64,000 nucleotides of DNA from Lepidurus packardi (GCA_023053545.1 JAKZAN010000047.1:310001-374000), one strand, 5' to 3'; shown: positions 37,701 through 53,289, counted from the first letter of the stretch. The notes: generated by a model not told the origin, from the letters alone. Made by a program: numbers and translations.

Positions 37701-40700
37701 AGGAATTAATTCAGTCCGTAATGAATTAATTCAGTCCGTAAGGATTTAATTTAGTCCATATGGAATTAATTAAGTCCGTAAGGAATTAATTAAGTCCGTA
37801 AGGAATTAATTAAGTCCGTAAGGAATTAATTCAGTCCGTAAGGAATTAATTCAGTAAGAATGGAATTCAATCAATCCTAAAGAATTAATTCAGTCCGTAA
37901 GGAATTAATTCAGTAAAAATGGAATTCAATCAATCCTAAAGAATTAATTCAGTCCGTAAGGAAATAATTCAGTCCGTAAGGAATTAATTAAGTCCGTAAG
38001 GAATTAATTCAGTCCGTAAGGAATTAGTTCTGTCCGTAAGGATTTAATTCAGTCCGTAAGGTATTAATTCAGTCCGTAAGGAATTAATTCAGTCCGTAAG
38101 GAATAAGTTCAGTACGTAAGGAATTAATTCAGTCCGTAATGGATTAATTAAGTCCGTAAGGATATAATTCAGTCCGTAAGGAATTAATTCAGTCCGTAAG
38201 GAAATAATTCAGTCCGTAAGGAATTAATTAAGTCCGTAAGGAATTAATTCAGTCCGTAAGGAATTAGTTCTGTCCGTAAGGATTTAATTCAGTCCGTAAG
38301 GTATTAATTCAGTCCGTAAGGAATTAATTCAGTCCGTAAGGAATAAGTTCAGTACGTAAGGAATTAATTCAGTCCGTAAGGAATTAATAAAATCCGTACG
38401 GAATTAATTCAGACCGTAAGGAATTAATTAAGTACGTAAGGAATTAATTAAGTCCGAAAGGAATTAATTCAGTCCGTAAGGAATTAGTTCAGTCTGTAAG
38501 GAACTAATTCAGTCCGTAAGGAATTAATTCAGTCCGTAAGGATTTAATTCAGTCCGTAAGGTATTAATTCAGTCCGTAAGGAATTAGTTCAGTCCGTAAG
38601 GAATTAATTCAGTCCGTAAGGAATTAATTCAGTCCGTAAGGAATAAGTTCATTACGTAAGGAATTAATTCAGTCCGTAATCGATTAATTAAGTCCGAAAT
38701 GAATTAATTCAGTCCGTATGAAATTAATTCAGTCCGTAAGGAATTAATTAAGGAATTAATTCAGTCCGTAAGGAATTAATTCAGTCCGTAAGGAATTAAT
38801 TCAGTCCGTAATTAATTAATTCATTCCTTACGGAATTAGTTAAGTCCGAAAGGAATTAATTCAGTCCGTAAGGAATTAATTCAGTCCGTAAGGAACTAAT
38901 TCAGTCCGTAAGGAATTAATTCAGTCCGTAAGGATTTAATTCAGTCCGTAAGGTATTAATTCAGTCCGTAAGGAATTAATTCAGTCCGTAAGGAATTAAT
39001 TCAGTCCGTAAGGAATTAATTCAGTCCGTAAGGAATTAATTCACTCCGTAAGGAATTAATTCAGTCCGTAAGGAATTAATTAAGGAATTAATTCAGTCCG
39101 TAAGGAATTAATTCAGTCCGTAAGGAATTAATTCAGTCTGTAAGGATTTAATTAAGTCCGTAATGAATTAATTCAGTCCGTAAGGAATTAATTCAGTCCG
39201 TAAGGAATTAATTCAGTACGTAAAGAATTAATTCAGTCTGTAAGGAATTAATTCAGTTCGTAAGGAATTAATTATGTCCGTAAGGATTTAATTCAGTCCG
39301 TAAGGTATTAATTCAGTCCGTAAGGAATAACTTCAGTACGTAAGGAAATAATTCAGTCCGTAAGTAATTAATTCAGTCCGTATGAAATTAATTCAGTCCG
39401 TAAGGAATTAATTAAGGAATTAATTCAGTCCGTAAGGAATTAATTCAATCCGTAAGGAATTAATTCAGTCCATAAGGAATTATTTCAGTACGTAAGGAAA
39501 TAATTTAGTCCGTAAGTAATTAATTCAGTCCGTAAGGAATAACTTCAGTTCGTAAGGAAATAATTCAGTCCGTAATGGATTAATTAAGTCCGTAATGAAT
39601 TAATTTAGTCCGTAAGGAATTAATAAAATCCGTACGGGATTAATTCAGACCGTAAGGAATTAATTCAGTAAAAATGGAATTCAATCAATCCTAAAGAATT
39701 AATTCAGTCCGTAAGGAAATAATTCAGTCCGTAAGGAATTAATTAAGTCCGTAAGGAATTAATTCAGTCCGTAAGGAATTAGTTCTGTCCGTAAGGATTT
39801 AATTCAGTCCGTAAGGTATTAATTCAGTCCGTAAGGAATTAATTCAGTCCGTAAGGAATAAGTTCAGTACGTAAGGAATTAATTCAGTCCGTAATGGATT
39901 AATTAAGTCCGTAAGGATATAATTCAGTCCGTAAGGAATTAATTCAGTCCGTAAGGAAATAATTCAGTCCGTAAGGAATTAATTAAGTCCGTAAGGAATT
40001 AATTCAGTCCGTAAGGAATTAGTTCTGTCCGTAAGGATTTAATTCAGTCCGTAAGGTATTAATTCAGTCCGTAAGGAATTAATTCAGTCCGTAAGGAATA
40101 AGTTCAGTACGTAAGGAATTAATTCAGTCCGTAAGGAATTAATAAAATCCGTACGGAATTAATTCAGACCGTAAGGAATTAATTAAGTACGTAAGGAATT
40201 AATTAAGTCCGAAAGGAATTAATTCAGTCCGTAAGGAATTAGTTCAGTCTGTAAGGAACTAATTCAGTCCGTAAGGAATTAATTCAGTCCGTAAGGATTT
40301 AATTCAGTCCGTAAGGTATTAATTCAGTCCGTAAGGAATTAGTTCAGTCCGTAAGGAATTAATTCAGTCCGTAAGGAATTAATTCAGTCCGTAAGGAATA
40401 AGTTCATTACGTAAGGAATTAATTCAGTCCGTAATCGATTAATTAAGTCCGAAATGAATTAATTCAGTCCGTATGAAATTAATTCAGTCCGTAAGGAATT
40501 AATTAAGGAATTAATTCAGTCCGTAAGGAATTAATTCAGTCCGTAAGGAATTAATTCAGTCCGTAATTAATTAATTCATTCCTTACGGAATTAGTTAAGT
40601 CCGAAAGGAATTAATTCAGTCCGTAAGGAATTAATTCAGTCCGTAAGGAACTAATTCAGTCCGTAAGGAATTAATTCAGTCCGTAAGGATTTAATTCAGT

Positions 40701-43700
40701 CCGTAAGGTATTAATTCAGTCCGTAAGGAATTAATTCAGTCCGTAAGGAATTAATTCAGTCCGTAAGGAATTAATTCAGTCCGTAAGGAATTAATTCACT
40801 CCGTAAGGAATTAATTCAGTCCGTAAGGAATTAATTAAGGAATTAATTCAGTCCGTAAGGAATTAATTCAGTCCGTAAGGAATTAATTCAGTCTGTAAGG
40901 ATTTAATTAAGTCCGTAATGAATTAATTCAGTCCGTAAGGAATTAATTCAGTCCGTAAGGAATTAATTCAGTACGTAAGGAATTAATTCAGTCTGTAAGG
41001 AATTAATTCAGTTCGTAAGGAATTAATTATGTCCGTAAGGATTTAATTCAGTCCGTAAGGTATTAATTCAGTCCGTAAGGAATAACTTCAGTACGTAAGG
41101 AAATAATTCAGTCCGTAAGTAATTAATTCAGTCCGTATGAAATTAATTCAGTCCGTAAGGAATTAATTAAGGAATTAATTCAGTCCGTAAGGAATTAATT
41201 CAATCCGTAAGGAATTAATTCAGTCCATAAGGAATTATTTCAGTACGTAAGGAAATAATTTAGTCCGTAAGTAATTAATTCAGTCCGTAAGGAATAACTT
41301 CAGTTCGTAAGGAAATAATTCAGTCCGTAATGGATTAATTAAGTCCGTAATGAATTAATTTAGTCCGTAAGGAATTAATAAAATCCGTACGGAATTAATT
41401 CAGACCGTAAGGAATTAATTAAGTACGTAAGGAATTAATTAAGTCCGAAAGGAATTAATTCAGTCCGTAAGGAATTAGTTCAGTCTGTAAGGAACTAATT
41501 CAGTCCGTAAGGAATTAATTCAGTCCGTAAAAGGATTTAATTCAGTCCGTAAGGTATTAATTCAGTCCGTAAGGAATTAGTTCAGTCCGTAAGGAATTAA
41601 TTCATTCCGTAAGGAATTAATTCAGTCCGTAAGGAATAAGTTCATTACGTAAGGAATTAATTCAGTCCGTAATTAATTAATTCATTCCTTACGGAATTAG
41701 TTAAGTCCATAAGGAATTAATTCAGTCTGTAAGGATTTAATTAAGTCCGTAATGAATTAATTCAGTCCGTACGGAATTAATTCAGACCGTAAGGAATTAA
41801 TTAATTACGTAAAGAATTAATTAAGTCCGTAAATAATTAATTCCGTCCGTAAGGAATTAATTAGGTCCGTAAGGAATTAATTCAGTCCGTAAGGAATTAA
41901 TTCAGTCCGTAATGAATTAATTCAGTCCGTAAGGATTTAATTTAGTCCATAAGGAATTAATTAAGTCCGTAAGGAATTAATTAAGTCCGTAAGGAATTAA
42001 TTAAGTCCGTAAGGAATTAATTCAGTCCGTAAGGAATTAATTCAGTAAGAATGGAATTCAATCAATCCTAAAGAATTAATTCAGTCCGTAAGGAATTAAT
42101 TCAGTAAAAATGGAATTCAATCAATCCTAAAGAATTAATTCAGTCCGTAAGGAAATAATTCAGTCCGTAAGGAATTAATTAAGTCCGTAAGGAATTAATT
42201 CAGTCCGTAAGGAATTAGTTCTGTCCGTAAGGATTTAATTCAGTCCGTAAGGTATTAATTCAGTCCGTAGGGAATTAATTCAGTCCGTAAGGAATAAGTT
42301 CAGTACGTAAGGAATTAATTCAGTCCGTAATGGATTAATTAAGTCCGTAAGGATATAATTCAGTCCGTAAGGAATTAATTCAGTTCGTAAGGAATTAATT
42401 CAGTCCGTAAGGAATTAATTAAGTCCGTAAGGAATTAATTCAGTCCGTAAGGAATTAATCCTGTCCGTAAGGATTTAATTCAGTCCGTAATGTAATAATT
42501 CAGTCCGTAAGGAATTAATTCAGTCCGTAAGGAATTAATTAAGGAATTAATTCAGTCCGTAAGGAATTAATTCAGTAAGAACGGAATTCAATCAATCCTA
42601 AAGAATTAATTCAGTCCGCAAGGAAATAATTCAGTCCGTAAGGAATTAATTAAATCCGTACGGAATTAATTCAGACCGTAAGGAATTAATTAAGTACGTA
42701 AAGAATTAATTCAGTCCGTAAGGTATTAATTCAGTCCGTAAGGAATTAATTCAGTCCGTAAGGAATTAATTCAGTCCGTAAGGAATAACTTCAGTACGTA
42801 AGGAAATAATTCAGTCCGTAAGTAATTAATTCAGTCCGTATGAAATTATTTCAGTCCGTAAGGAATTAATTAAGGAATTAATTCAGTCCGTAAGGAATTA
42901 ATTCAGTCCGTAAGGAATTAATTCAGTTCGTAAGGAATTATTTCAGTACGTAAGGAAATAATTTAGTCCGTAAGTAATTAATTCAGTCCGTAAGGAATAA
43001 CTTCAGTTCGTAAGGAAATAATTCAGTCCGTAATGGATTAATTATGTCCGTAATGAATTAATTCAGTCCGTAAGGAATTAATAAAATCCGTAAGGAATTA
43101 ATTCAGACCGTAAGGAATTAATTAAGTACGTAAGGAATTAATTAAGTCCGAAAGGAATTGATTCAGTCCGTAAGGAATTAATTCAGTCCTTAAGGAACTA
43201 ATTCAGTCCGTAAGGAATTAATTCAGTCCGTAAGGATTTAATTCAGTCCGTAAGGAATTAATTCAGTCCGTAAGGAATTAATTCAGTCCGTAAGGAATTA
43301 ATTCAGTCCGTAAGGAATTAATTCAGTCCGTAAGGAATTAATTCAGTCCGTAAGGAATAAGTTCATTACGTAAGGAATTAATTCAGTCCGTAATCGATTA
43401 ATTAAGTCCGGAATGAATTTATTCAGTCCGTATGAAAGTAATTCAGTCCGTAAGGAATTAATTCAGTTCGTAAGGAATTAATTCTGTCCGTAAGGATTTA
43501 ATTCAGTCCGTAAGGTATTAATTCAGTCCGTAAGGAATAAATGCAGTCCGTAAGGAATTAATTCAGTCCGTAAGGAATAAGTTCAGTACGTAAAGAATTA
43601 ATTCAGTCCTTAAGAAATTAATTCAGTCCGTAATTAATTAATTCATTCCTTACGGAATTAGTTAAGTCCGAAAGGAATTAATTCAGTCCGTAAGGAATTA

Positions 43701-46700
43701 ATTCAGTCCGTAAGGAACTAATTCAGTCCGTAAGGAATTAATTCAGTCCGTAAGGATTTAATTCAGTCCGTAAGGTATTAATTCAGTCCGTAAGGAATTA
43801 ATTCAGTCCGTAAGGAATTAATTCAGTCCGTAAGGAATTAATTCAGTCCGTAAGGAATTAATTCACTCCGTAAGGAATTAATTCAGTCCGTAAGGAATTA
43901 ATTAAGGAATTAATTCAGTCCGTAAGGAATTAATTCAGTCCGTAAGGAATTAATTCAGTCTGTAAGGATTTAATTAAGTCCGTAATGAATTAATTCAGTC
44001 CGTAAGGAATTAATTCAGTCCGTAAGGAATTAATTCAGTACGTAAGGAATTAATTCAGTCTGTAAGGAATTAATTCAGTTCGTAAGGAATTAATTATGTC
44101 CGTAAGGATTTAATTCAGTCCGTAAGGTATTAATTCAGTCCGTAAGGAATAACTTCAGTACGTAAGGAAATAATTCAGTCCGTAAGTAATTAATTCAGTC
44201 CGTATGAAATTAATTCAGTCCGTAAGGAATTAATTAAGGAATTAATTCAGTCCGTAAGGAATTAATTCAATCCGTAAGGAATTAATTCAGTCCATAAGGA
44301 ATTATTTCAGTACGTAAGGAAATAATTTAGTCCGTAAGTAATTAATTCAGTCCGTAAGGAATAACTTCAGTTCGTAAGGAAATAATTCAGTCCGTAATGG
44401 ATTAATTAAGTCCGTAATGAATTAATTCAGTCCGTAAGGAATTAATAAAATCCGTACGGAATTAATTCAGACCGTAAGGAATTAATTAAGTACGTAAGGA
44501 ATTAATTAAGTCCGAAAGGAATTAATTCAGTCCGTAAGGAATTAGTTCAGTCTGTAAGGAACTAATTCAGTCCGTAAGGAATTAATTCAGTCCGTAAGGA
44601 TTTAATTCAGTCCGTAAGGTATTAATTCAGTCCGTAAGGAATTAGTTCAGTCCGTAAGGAATTAATTCATTCCGTAAGGAATTAATTCAGTCCGTAAGGA
44701 ATAAGTTCATTACGTAAGGAATTAATTCAGTCCGTAATTAATTAATTCATTCCTTACGGAATTAGTTAAGTCCATAAGGAATTAATTCAGTCTGTAAGGA
44801 TTTAATTAAGTCCGTAATGAATTAATTCAGTCCGTACGGAATTAATTCAGACCGTAAGGAATTAATTAATTACGTAAAGAATTAATTAAGTCCGTAAATA
44901 ATTAATTCCGTCCGTAAGGAATTAATTAGGTCCGTAAGGAATTAATTCAGTCCGTAAGGAATTAATTCAGTCCGTAATGAATTAATTCAGTCCGTAAGGA
45001 TTTAATTTAGTCCATAAGGAATTAATTAAGTCCGTAAGGAATTAATTAAGTCCGTAAGGAATTAATTAAGTCCGTAAGGAATTAATTCAGTCCGTAAGGA
45101 ATTAATTCAGTAAGAATGGAATTCAATCAATCCTAAAGAATTAATTCAGTCCGTAAGGAATTAATTCAGTAAAAATGGAATTCAATCAATCCTAAAGAAT
45201 TAATTCAGTCCGTAAGGAAATAATTCAGTCCGTAAGGAATTAATTAAGTCCGTAAGGAATTAATTCAGTCCGTAAGGAATTAGTTCTGTCCGTAAGGATT
45301 TAATTCAGTCCGTAAGGTATTAATTCAGTCCGTAAGGAATTAATTCAGTCCGTAAGGAATAAGTTCAGTACGTAAGGAATTAATTCAGTCCGTAATGGAT
45401 TAATTAAGTCCGTAAGGATATAATTCAGTCCGTAAGGAATTAATTCAGTCCGTAAGGAAATAATTCAGTCCGTAAGGAATTAATTAAGTCCGTAAGGAAT
45501 TAATTCAGTCCGTAAGGAATTAGTTCTGTCCGTAAGGATTTAATTCAGTCCGTAAGGTATTAATTCAGTCCGTAAGGAATTAATTCAGTCCGTAAGGAAT
45601 AAGTTCAGTACGTAAGGAATTAATTCAGTCCGTAAGGAATTAATAAAATCCGTACGGAATTAATTCAGACCGTAAGGAATTAATTAAGTACGTAAGGAAT
45701 TAATTAAGTCCGAAAGGAATTAATTCAGTCTGTAAGGAATTAGTTCAGTCTGTAAGGAACTAATTCAGTCCGTAAGGAATTAATTCAGTCCGTAAGGATT
45801 TAATTCAGTCCGTAAGGTATTAATTCAGTCCGTAAGGAATTAGTTCAGTCCGTAAGGAATTAATTCAGTCCGTAAGGAATTAATTCAGTCCGTAAGGAAT
45901 AAGTTCATTACGTAAGGAATTAATTCAGTCCGTAATCGATTAATTAAGTCCGAAATGAATTAATTCAGTCCGTATGAAATTAATTCAGTCCGTAAGGAAT
46001 TAATTAAGGAATTAATTCAGTCCGTAAGGAATTAATTCAGTCCGTAAGGAATTAATTCAGTCCGTAATTAATTAATTCATTCCTTACGGAATTAGTTAAG
46101 TCCGAAAGGAATTAATTCAGTCCGTAAGGAATTAATTCAGTCCGTAAGGAACTAATTCAGTCCGTAAGGAATTAATTCAGTCCGTAAGGATTTAATTCAG
46201 TCCGTAAGGTATTAATTCAGTCCGTAAGGAATTAATTCAGTCCGTAAGGAATTAATTCAGTCCGTAAGGAATTAATTCAGTCCGTAAGGAATTAATTCAC
46301 TCCGTAAGGAATTAATTCAGTCCGTAAGGAATTAATTAAGGAATTAATTCAGTCCGTAAGGAATTAATTCAGTCCGTAAGGAATTAATTCAGTCTGTAAG
46401 GATTTAATTAAGTCCGTAATGAATTAATTCAGTCCGTAAGGAATTAATTCAGTCCGTAAGGAATTAATTCAGTACGTAAGGAATTAATTCAGTCTGTAAG
46501 GAATTAATTCAGTTCGTAAGGAATTAATTATGTCCGTAAGGATTTAATTCAGTCCGTAAGGTATTAATTCAGTCCGTAAGGAATAACTTCAGTACGTAAG
46601 GAAATAATTCAGTCCGTAAGTAATTAATTCAGTCCGTATGAAATTAATTCAGTCCGTAAGGAATTAATTAAGGAATTAATTCAGTCCGTAAGGAATTAAT

Positions 46701-49700
46701 TCAATCCGTAAGGAATTAATTCAGTCCATAAGGAATTATTTCAGTACGTAAGGAAATAATTTAGTCCGTAAGTAATTAATTCAGTCCGTAAGGAATAACT
46801 TCAGTTCGTAAGGAAATAATTCAGTCCGTAATGGATTAATTAAGTCCGTAATGAATTAATTTAGTCCGTAAGGAATTAATAAAATCCGTACGGAATTAAT
46901 TCAGACCGTAAGGAATTAATTAAGTACGTAAGGAATTAATTAAGTCCGAAAGGAATTAATTCAGTCCGTAAGGAATTAGTTCAGTCTGTAAGGAACTAAT
47001 TCAGTCCGTAAGGAATTAATTCAGTCCGTAAGGATTTAATTCAGTCCGTAAGGTATTAATTCAGTCCGTAAGGAATTAGTTCAGTCCGTAAGGAATTAAT
47101 TCATTCCGTAAGGAATTAATTCAGTCCGTAAGGAATAAGTTCATTACGTAAGGAATTAATTCAGTCCGTAATTAATTAATTCATTCCTTACGGAATTAGT
47201 TAAGTCCATAAGGAATTAATTCAGTCTGTAAGGATTTAATTAAGTCCGTAATGAATTAATTCAGTCCGTACGGAATTAATTCAGACCGTAAGGAATTAAT
47301 TAATTACGTAAAGAATTAATTAAGTCCGTAAATAATTAATTCCGTCCGTAAGGAATTAATTAGGTCCGTAAGGAATTAATTCAGTCCGTAAGGAATTAAT
47401 TCAGTCCGTAATGAATTAATTCAGTCCGTAAGGATTTAATTTAGTCCATAAGGAATTAATTAAGTCCGTAAGGAATTAATTAAGTCCGTAAGGAATTAAT
47501 TAAGTCCGTAAGGAATTAATTCAGTCCGTAAGGAATTAATTCAGTAAGAATGGAATTCAATCAATCCTAAAGAATTAATTCAGTCCGTAAGGAATTAATT
47601 CAGTAAAAATGGAATTCAATCAATCCTAAAGAATTAATTCAGTCCGTAAGGAAATAATTCAGTCCGTAAGGAATTAATTAAGTCCGTAAGGAATTAATTC
47701 AGTCCGTAAGGAATTAGTTCTGTCCGTAAGGATTTAATTCAGTCCGTAAGGTATTAATTCAGTCCGTAGGGAATTAATTCAGTCCGTAAGGAATAAGTTC
47801 AGTACGTAAGGAATTAATTCAGTCCGTAATGGATTAATTAAGTCCGTAAGGATATAATTCAGTCCGTAAGGAATTAATTCAGTCCGTAAGGAAATAATTC
47901 AGTCCGTAAGGAATTAATTAAGTCCGTAAGGAATTAATTCAGTCCGTAAGGAATTAGTTCTGTCCGTAAGGATTTAATTCAGTCCGTAAGGTATTAATTC
48001 AGTCCGTAAGGAATTAATTCAGTCCGTAAGGAATAAGTTCAGTACGTAAGGAATTAATTCAGTCCGTAAGGAATTAATAAAATCCGTACGGAATTAATTC
48101 AGACCGTAAGGAATTAATTAAGTACGTAAGGAATTAATTAAGTCCGAAAGGAATTAATTCAGTCCGTAAGGAATTAGTTCAGTCTGTAAGGAACTAATTC
48201 AGTCCGTAAGGAATTAATTCAGTCCGTAAGGATTTAATTCAGTCCGTAAGGTATTAATTCAGTCCGTAAGGAATTAGTTCAGTCCGTAAGGAATTAATTC
48301 AGTCCGTAAGGAATTAATTCAGTCCGTAAGGAATAAGTTCATTACGTAAGGAATTAATTCAGTCCGTAATCGATTAATTAAGTCCGAAATGAATTAATTC
48401 AGTCCGTATGAAATTAATTCAGTCCGTAAGGAATTAATTAAGGAATTAATTCAGTCCGTAAGGAATTAATTCAGTCCGTAAGGAATTAATTCAGTCCGTA
48501 ATTAATTAATTCATTCCTTACGGAATTAGTTAAGTCCGAAAGGAATTAATTCAGTCCGTAAGGAATTAATTCAGTCCGTAAGGAACTAATTCAGTCCGTA
48601 AGGAATTAATTCAGTCCGTAAGGATTTAATTCAGTCCGTAAGGTATTAATTCAGTCCGTAAGGAATTAATTCAGTCCGTAAGGAATTAATTCAGTCCGTA
48701 AGGAATTAATTCAGTCCGTAAGGAATTAATTCACTCCGTAAGGAATTAATTCAGTCCGTAAGGAATTAATTAAGGAATTAATTCAGTCCGTAAGGAATTA
48801 ATTCAGTCCGTAAGGAATTAATTCAGTCTGTAAGGATTTAATTAAGTCCGTAATGAATTAATTCAGTCCGTAAGGAATTAATTCAGTCCGTAAGGAATTA
48901 ATTCAGTACGTAAGGAATTAATTCAGTCTGTAAGGAATTAATTCAGTTCGTAAGGAATTAATTATGTCCGTAAGGATTTAATTCAGTCCGTAAGGTATTA
49001 ATTCAGTCCGTAAGGAATAACTTCAGTACGTAAGGAAATAATTCAGTCCGTAAGTAATTAATTCAGTCCGTATGAAATTAATTCAGTCCGTAAGGAATTA
49101 ATTAAGGAATTAATTCAGTCCGTAAGGAATTAATTCAATCCGTAAGGAATTAATTCAGTCCATAAGGAATTATTTCAGTACGTAAGGAAATAATTTAGTC
49201 CGTAAGTAATTAATTCAGTCCGTAAGGAATAACTTCAGTTCGTAAGGAAATAATTCAGTCCGTAATGGATTAATTAAGTCCGTAATGAATTAATTTAGTC
49301 CGTAAGGAATTAATAAAATCCGTACGGAATTAATTCAGACCGTAAGGAATTAATTAAGTACGTAAGGAATTAATTAAGTCCGAAAGGAATTAATTCAGTC
49401 CGTAAGGAATTAGTTCAGTCTGTAAGGAACTAATTCAGTCCGTAAGGAATTAATTCAGTCCGTAAGGATTTAATTCAGTCCGTAAGGTATTAATTCAGTC
49501 CGTAAGGAATTAGTTCAGTCCGTAAGGAATTAATTCATTCCGTAAGGAATTAATTCAGTCCGTAAGGAATAAGTTCATTACGTAAGGAATTAATTCAGTC
49601 CGTAATTAATTAATTCATTCCTTACGGAATTAGTTAAGTCCATAAGGAATTAATTCAGTCTGTAAGGATTTAATTAAGTCCGTAATGAATTAATTCAGTC

Positions 49701-52700
49701 CGTACGGAATTAATTCAGACCGTAAGGAATTAATTAATTACGTAAAGAATTAATTAAGTCCGTAAATAATTAATTCCGTCCGTAAGGAATTAATTAGGTC
49801 CGTAAGGAATTAATTCAGTCCGTAAGGAATTAATTCAGTCCGTAATGAATTAATTCAGTCCGTAAGGATTTAATTTAGTCCATAAGGAATTAATTAAGTC
49901 CGTAAGGAATTAATTAAGTCCGTAAGGAATTAATTAAGTCCGTAAGGAATTAATTCAGTCCGTAAGGAATTAATTCAGTAAGAATGGAATTCAATCAATC
50001 CTAAAGAATTAATTCAGTCCGTAAGGAATTAATTCAGTAAAAATGGAATTCAATCAATCCTAAAGAATTAATTCAGTCCGTAAGGAAATAATTCAGTCCG
50101 TAAGGAATTAATTAAGTCCGTAAGGAATTAATTCAGTCCGTAAGGAATTAGTTCTGTCCGTAAGGATTTAATTCAGTCCGTAAGGTATTAATTCAGTCCG
50201 TAGGGAATTAATTCAGTCCGTAAGGAATAAGTTCAGTACGTAAGGAATTAATTCAGTCCGTAATGGATTAATTAAGTCCGTAAGGATATAATTCAGTCCG
50301 TAAGGAATTAATTCAGTTCGTAAGGAATTAATTCAGTCCGTAAGGAATTAATTAAGTCCGTAAGGAATTAATTCAGTCCGTAAGGAATTAATCCTGTCCG
50401 TAAGGATTTAATTCAGTCCGTAATGTAATAATTCAGTCCGTAAGGAATTAATTCAGTCCGTAAGGAATTAATTAAGGAATTAATTCAGTCCGTAAGGAAT
50501 TAATTCAGTAAGAACGGAATTCAATCAATCCTAAAGAATTAATTCAGTCCGCAAGGAAATAATTCAGTCCGTAAGGAATTAATTAAATCCGTACGGAATT
50601 AATTCAGACCGTAAGGAATTAATTAAGTACGTAAAGAATTAATTCAGTCCGTAAGGTATTAATTCAGTCCGTAAGGAATTAATTCAGTCCGTAAGGAATT
50701 AATTCAGTCCGTAAGGAATAACTTCAGTACGTAAGGAAATAATTCAGTCCGTAAGTAATTAATTCAGTCCGTATGAAATTAATTCAGTCCGTAAGGAATT
50801 AATTAAGGAATTAATTCAGTCCGTAAGGAATTAATTCAGTCCGTAAGGAATTAATTCAGTTCGTAAGGAATTATTTCAGTACGTAAGGAAATAATTTAGT
50901 CCGTAAGTAATTAATTCAGTCCGTAAGGAATAACTTCAGTTCGTAAGGAAATAATTCAGTCCGTAATGGATTAATTATGTCCGTAATGAATTAATTCAGT
51001 CCGTAAGGAATTAATAAAATCCGTAAGGAATTAATTCAGACCGTAAGGAATTAATTAAGTACGTAAGGAATTAATTAAGTCCGAAAGGAATTGATTCAGT
51101 CCGTAAGGAATTAATTCAGTCCTTAAGGAATTAATTCAGTCCGTAAGGATTTAATTCAGTCCGTAAGGATTTAATTCAGTCCGTAAGGAATTAATTCAGT
51201 CCGTAAGGAATTAATTCAGTCCGTAAGGAATTAATTCAGTCCGTAAGGAATTAATTCAGTCCGTAAGGAATTAATTCAGTCCGTAAGGAATAAGTTCATT
51301 ACGTAAGGAATTAATTCAGTCCGTAATCGATTAATTAAGTCCGGAATGAATTTATTCAGTCCGTATGAAAGTAATTCAGTCCGTAAGGAATTAATTCAGT
51401 CCGTAAGGAATTAATTAAATCCGTACGGAATTAATTCAGACCGTAAGGAATTAATTAAGTACGTAAAGAATTAATTCAGTCCGTAAGGTATTAATTCAGT
51501 CCGTAAGGAATTAATTCAGTCCGTAAGGAATTAATTCAGTCCGTAAGGAATAACTTCAGTACGTAAGGAAATAATTCAGTCCGTAAGTAATTAATTCAGT
51601 CCGTATGAAATTAATTCAGTCCGTAAGGAATTAATTAAGGAATTAATTCAGTCCGTAAGGAATTAATTCAGTCCGTAAGGAATTAATTCAGTTCGTAAGG
51701 AATTATTTCAGTACGTAAGGAAATAATTTAGTCCGTAAGTAATTAATTCAGTCCGTAAGGAATAACTTCAGTTCGTAAGGAAATAATTCAGTCCGTAATG
51801 GATTAATTATGTCCGTAATGAATTAATTCAGTCCGTAAGGAATTAATAAAATCCGTAAGGAATTAATTCAGACCGTAAGGAATTAATTAAGTACGTAAGG
51901 AATTAATTAAGTCCGAAAGGAATTGATTCAGTCCGTAAGGAATTAATTCAGTCCTTAAGGAATTAATTCAGTCCGTAAGGATTTAATTCAGTCCGTAAGG
52001 ATTTAATTCAGTCCGTAAGGAATTAATTCAGTCCGTAAGGAATTAATTCAGTCCGTAAGGAATTAATTCAGTCCGTAAGGAATTAATTCAGTCCGTAAGG
52101 AATTAATTCAGTCCGTAAGGAATAAGTTCATTACGTAAGGAATTAATTCAGTCCGTAATCGATTAATTAAGTCCGGAATGAATTTATTCAGTCCGTATGA
52201 AAGTAATTCAGTCCGTAAGGAATTAATTCAGTTCGTAAGGAATTAATTCTGTCCGTAAGGATTTAATTCAGTCCGTAAGGTATTAATTCAGTCCGTAAGG
52301 AATAAATGCAGTCCGTAAGGAATTAATTCAGTCCGTAAGGAATAAGTTCAGTACGTAAAGAATTAATTCAGTCCTTAAGAAATTAATTCAGTCCGTAAGG
52401 AATTTATTAAGTCCGTAAGGAATTTGTTCAGTCCGTAAGGAATTAATTAAGTCCGTAAGGAATTATTTAAGTCCGTAAACAATTAATTCAGTCCGTAAGG
52501 AATTAATTCAGTCCGTAAAGAATTAATTAAGTCCGTAAGGAATTATTTCAGTCCGTTAGGAATTTGTTCAGTCCGTAAGGAATTAATTAAGTCCGTAAGG
52601 AATTAATTCAGTCCGTAATGAATGAATCCAGTCCGTAAAGAATTAATTCAGTCCGTAAGGAATTAATTCAGTCCGTAAGGAATTTGTTCAGTCCGTAAGG

Positions 52701-53289
52701 AATTAATAAAGTCCGTAAGGAATTAATTAAGTCCGTAAGGAATTAATTAAATCCGTAAGGAATTAATTCCGTCCGTAAGAAATTAATTCAGTAAGAAAGG
52801 AATTCAATCAATCCTAAAGAATTAATTCAGTCCGTAAGGAATTAATTAAGTCCGTAAGTAATTTATTAAGTCCGTAAGGAATTAATTAAGTCCGTAAGGA
52901 ATTTGTTCAGTCCGTTAGGAATTAATTAAGTCCGTAATGAATTAATTAGTCCGTATAAAATTAATTCAGTCCGTAAGGAATTCATTCAGTAAGAAAGGAA
53001 TTAATTAAGGAATTAATTCAGTCCGTAAGGAATTAATTAAGGAATTTATTCAGTACGTAAGGAATTAATTCAGTAAGAACGGAATTCAATCAATCCTAAA
53101 GAATTAATTCAGTCCGTAAGGAAATAATTCAGTCCGTAAGGAATTAATTCAGTCCGTAAGGAATTAATTCAGTCCGTAACGAATTAATTCAGTCCGTAAG
53201 GAATTGATTCAGTCCGTAAGGAATTATTTCAATCCGTAATTAATTAATTCATTCCTTACGGAATTAATTAAGTCCATAATGAATTAATT
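34701..53289 (+). repeat. Satellite B, forward array with 2.43 and 7.93 kb higher-order units
   Basis: Same 20 bp unit. The marker TAAGAATGGAATTCAATC lies at 37855, 42046, 45111, 47545 and 49979: spacings 4191, 3065, 2434 and 2434 bp. The last three sum to 7933 bp. Independent markers repeat at exactly 7933 bp too (ATCCTGTCCG at 42458 and 50391; TATGAAAGTA at 43431 and 51364). An 832 bp repeat follows (TATGAAAGTA again at 52196). Each long unit also holds a small inverted piece, CATTCCTTACGGAATTA. No genes in 18.6 kb. Confidence 0.92.
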
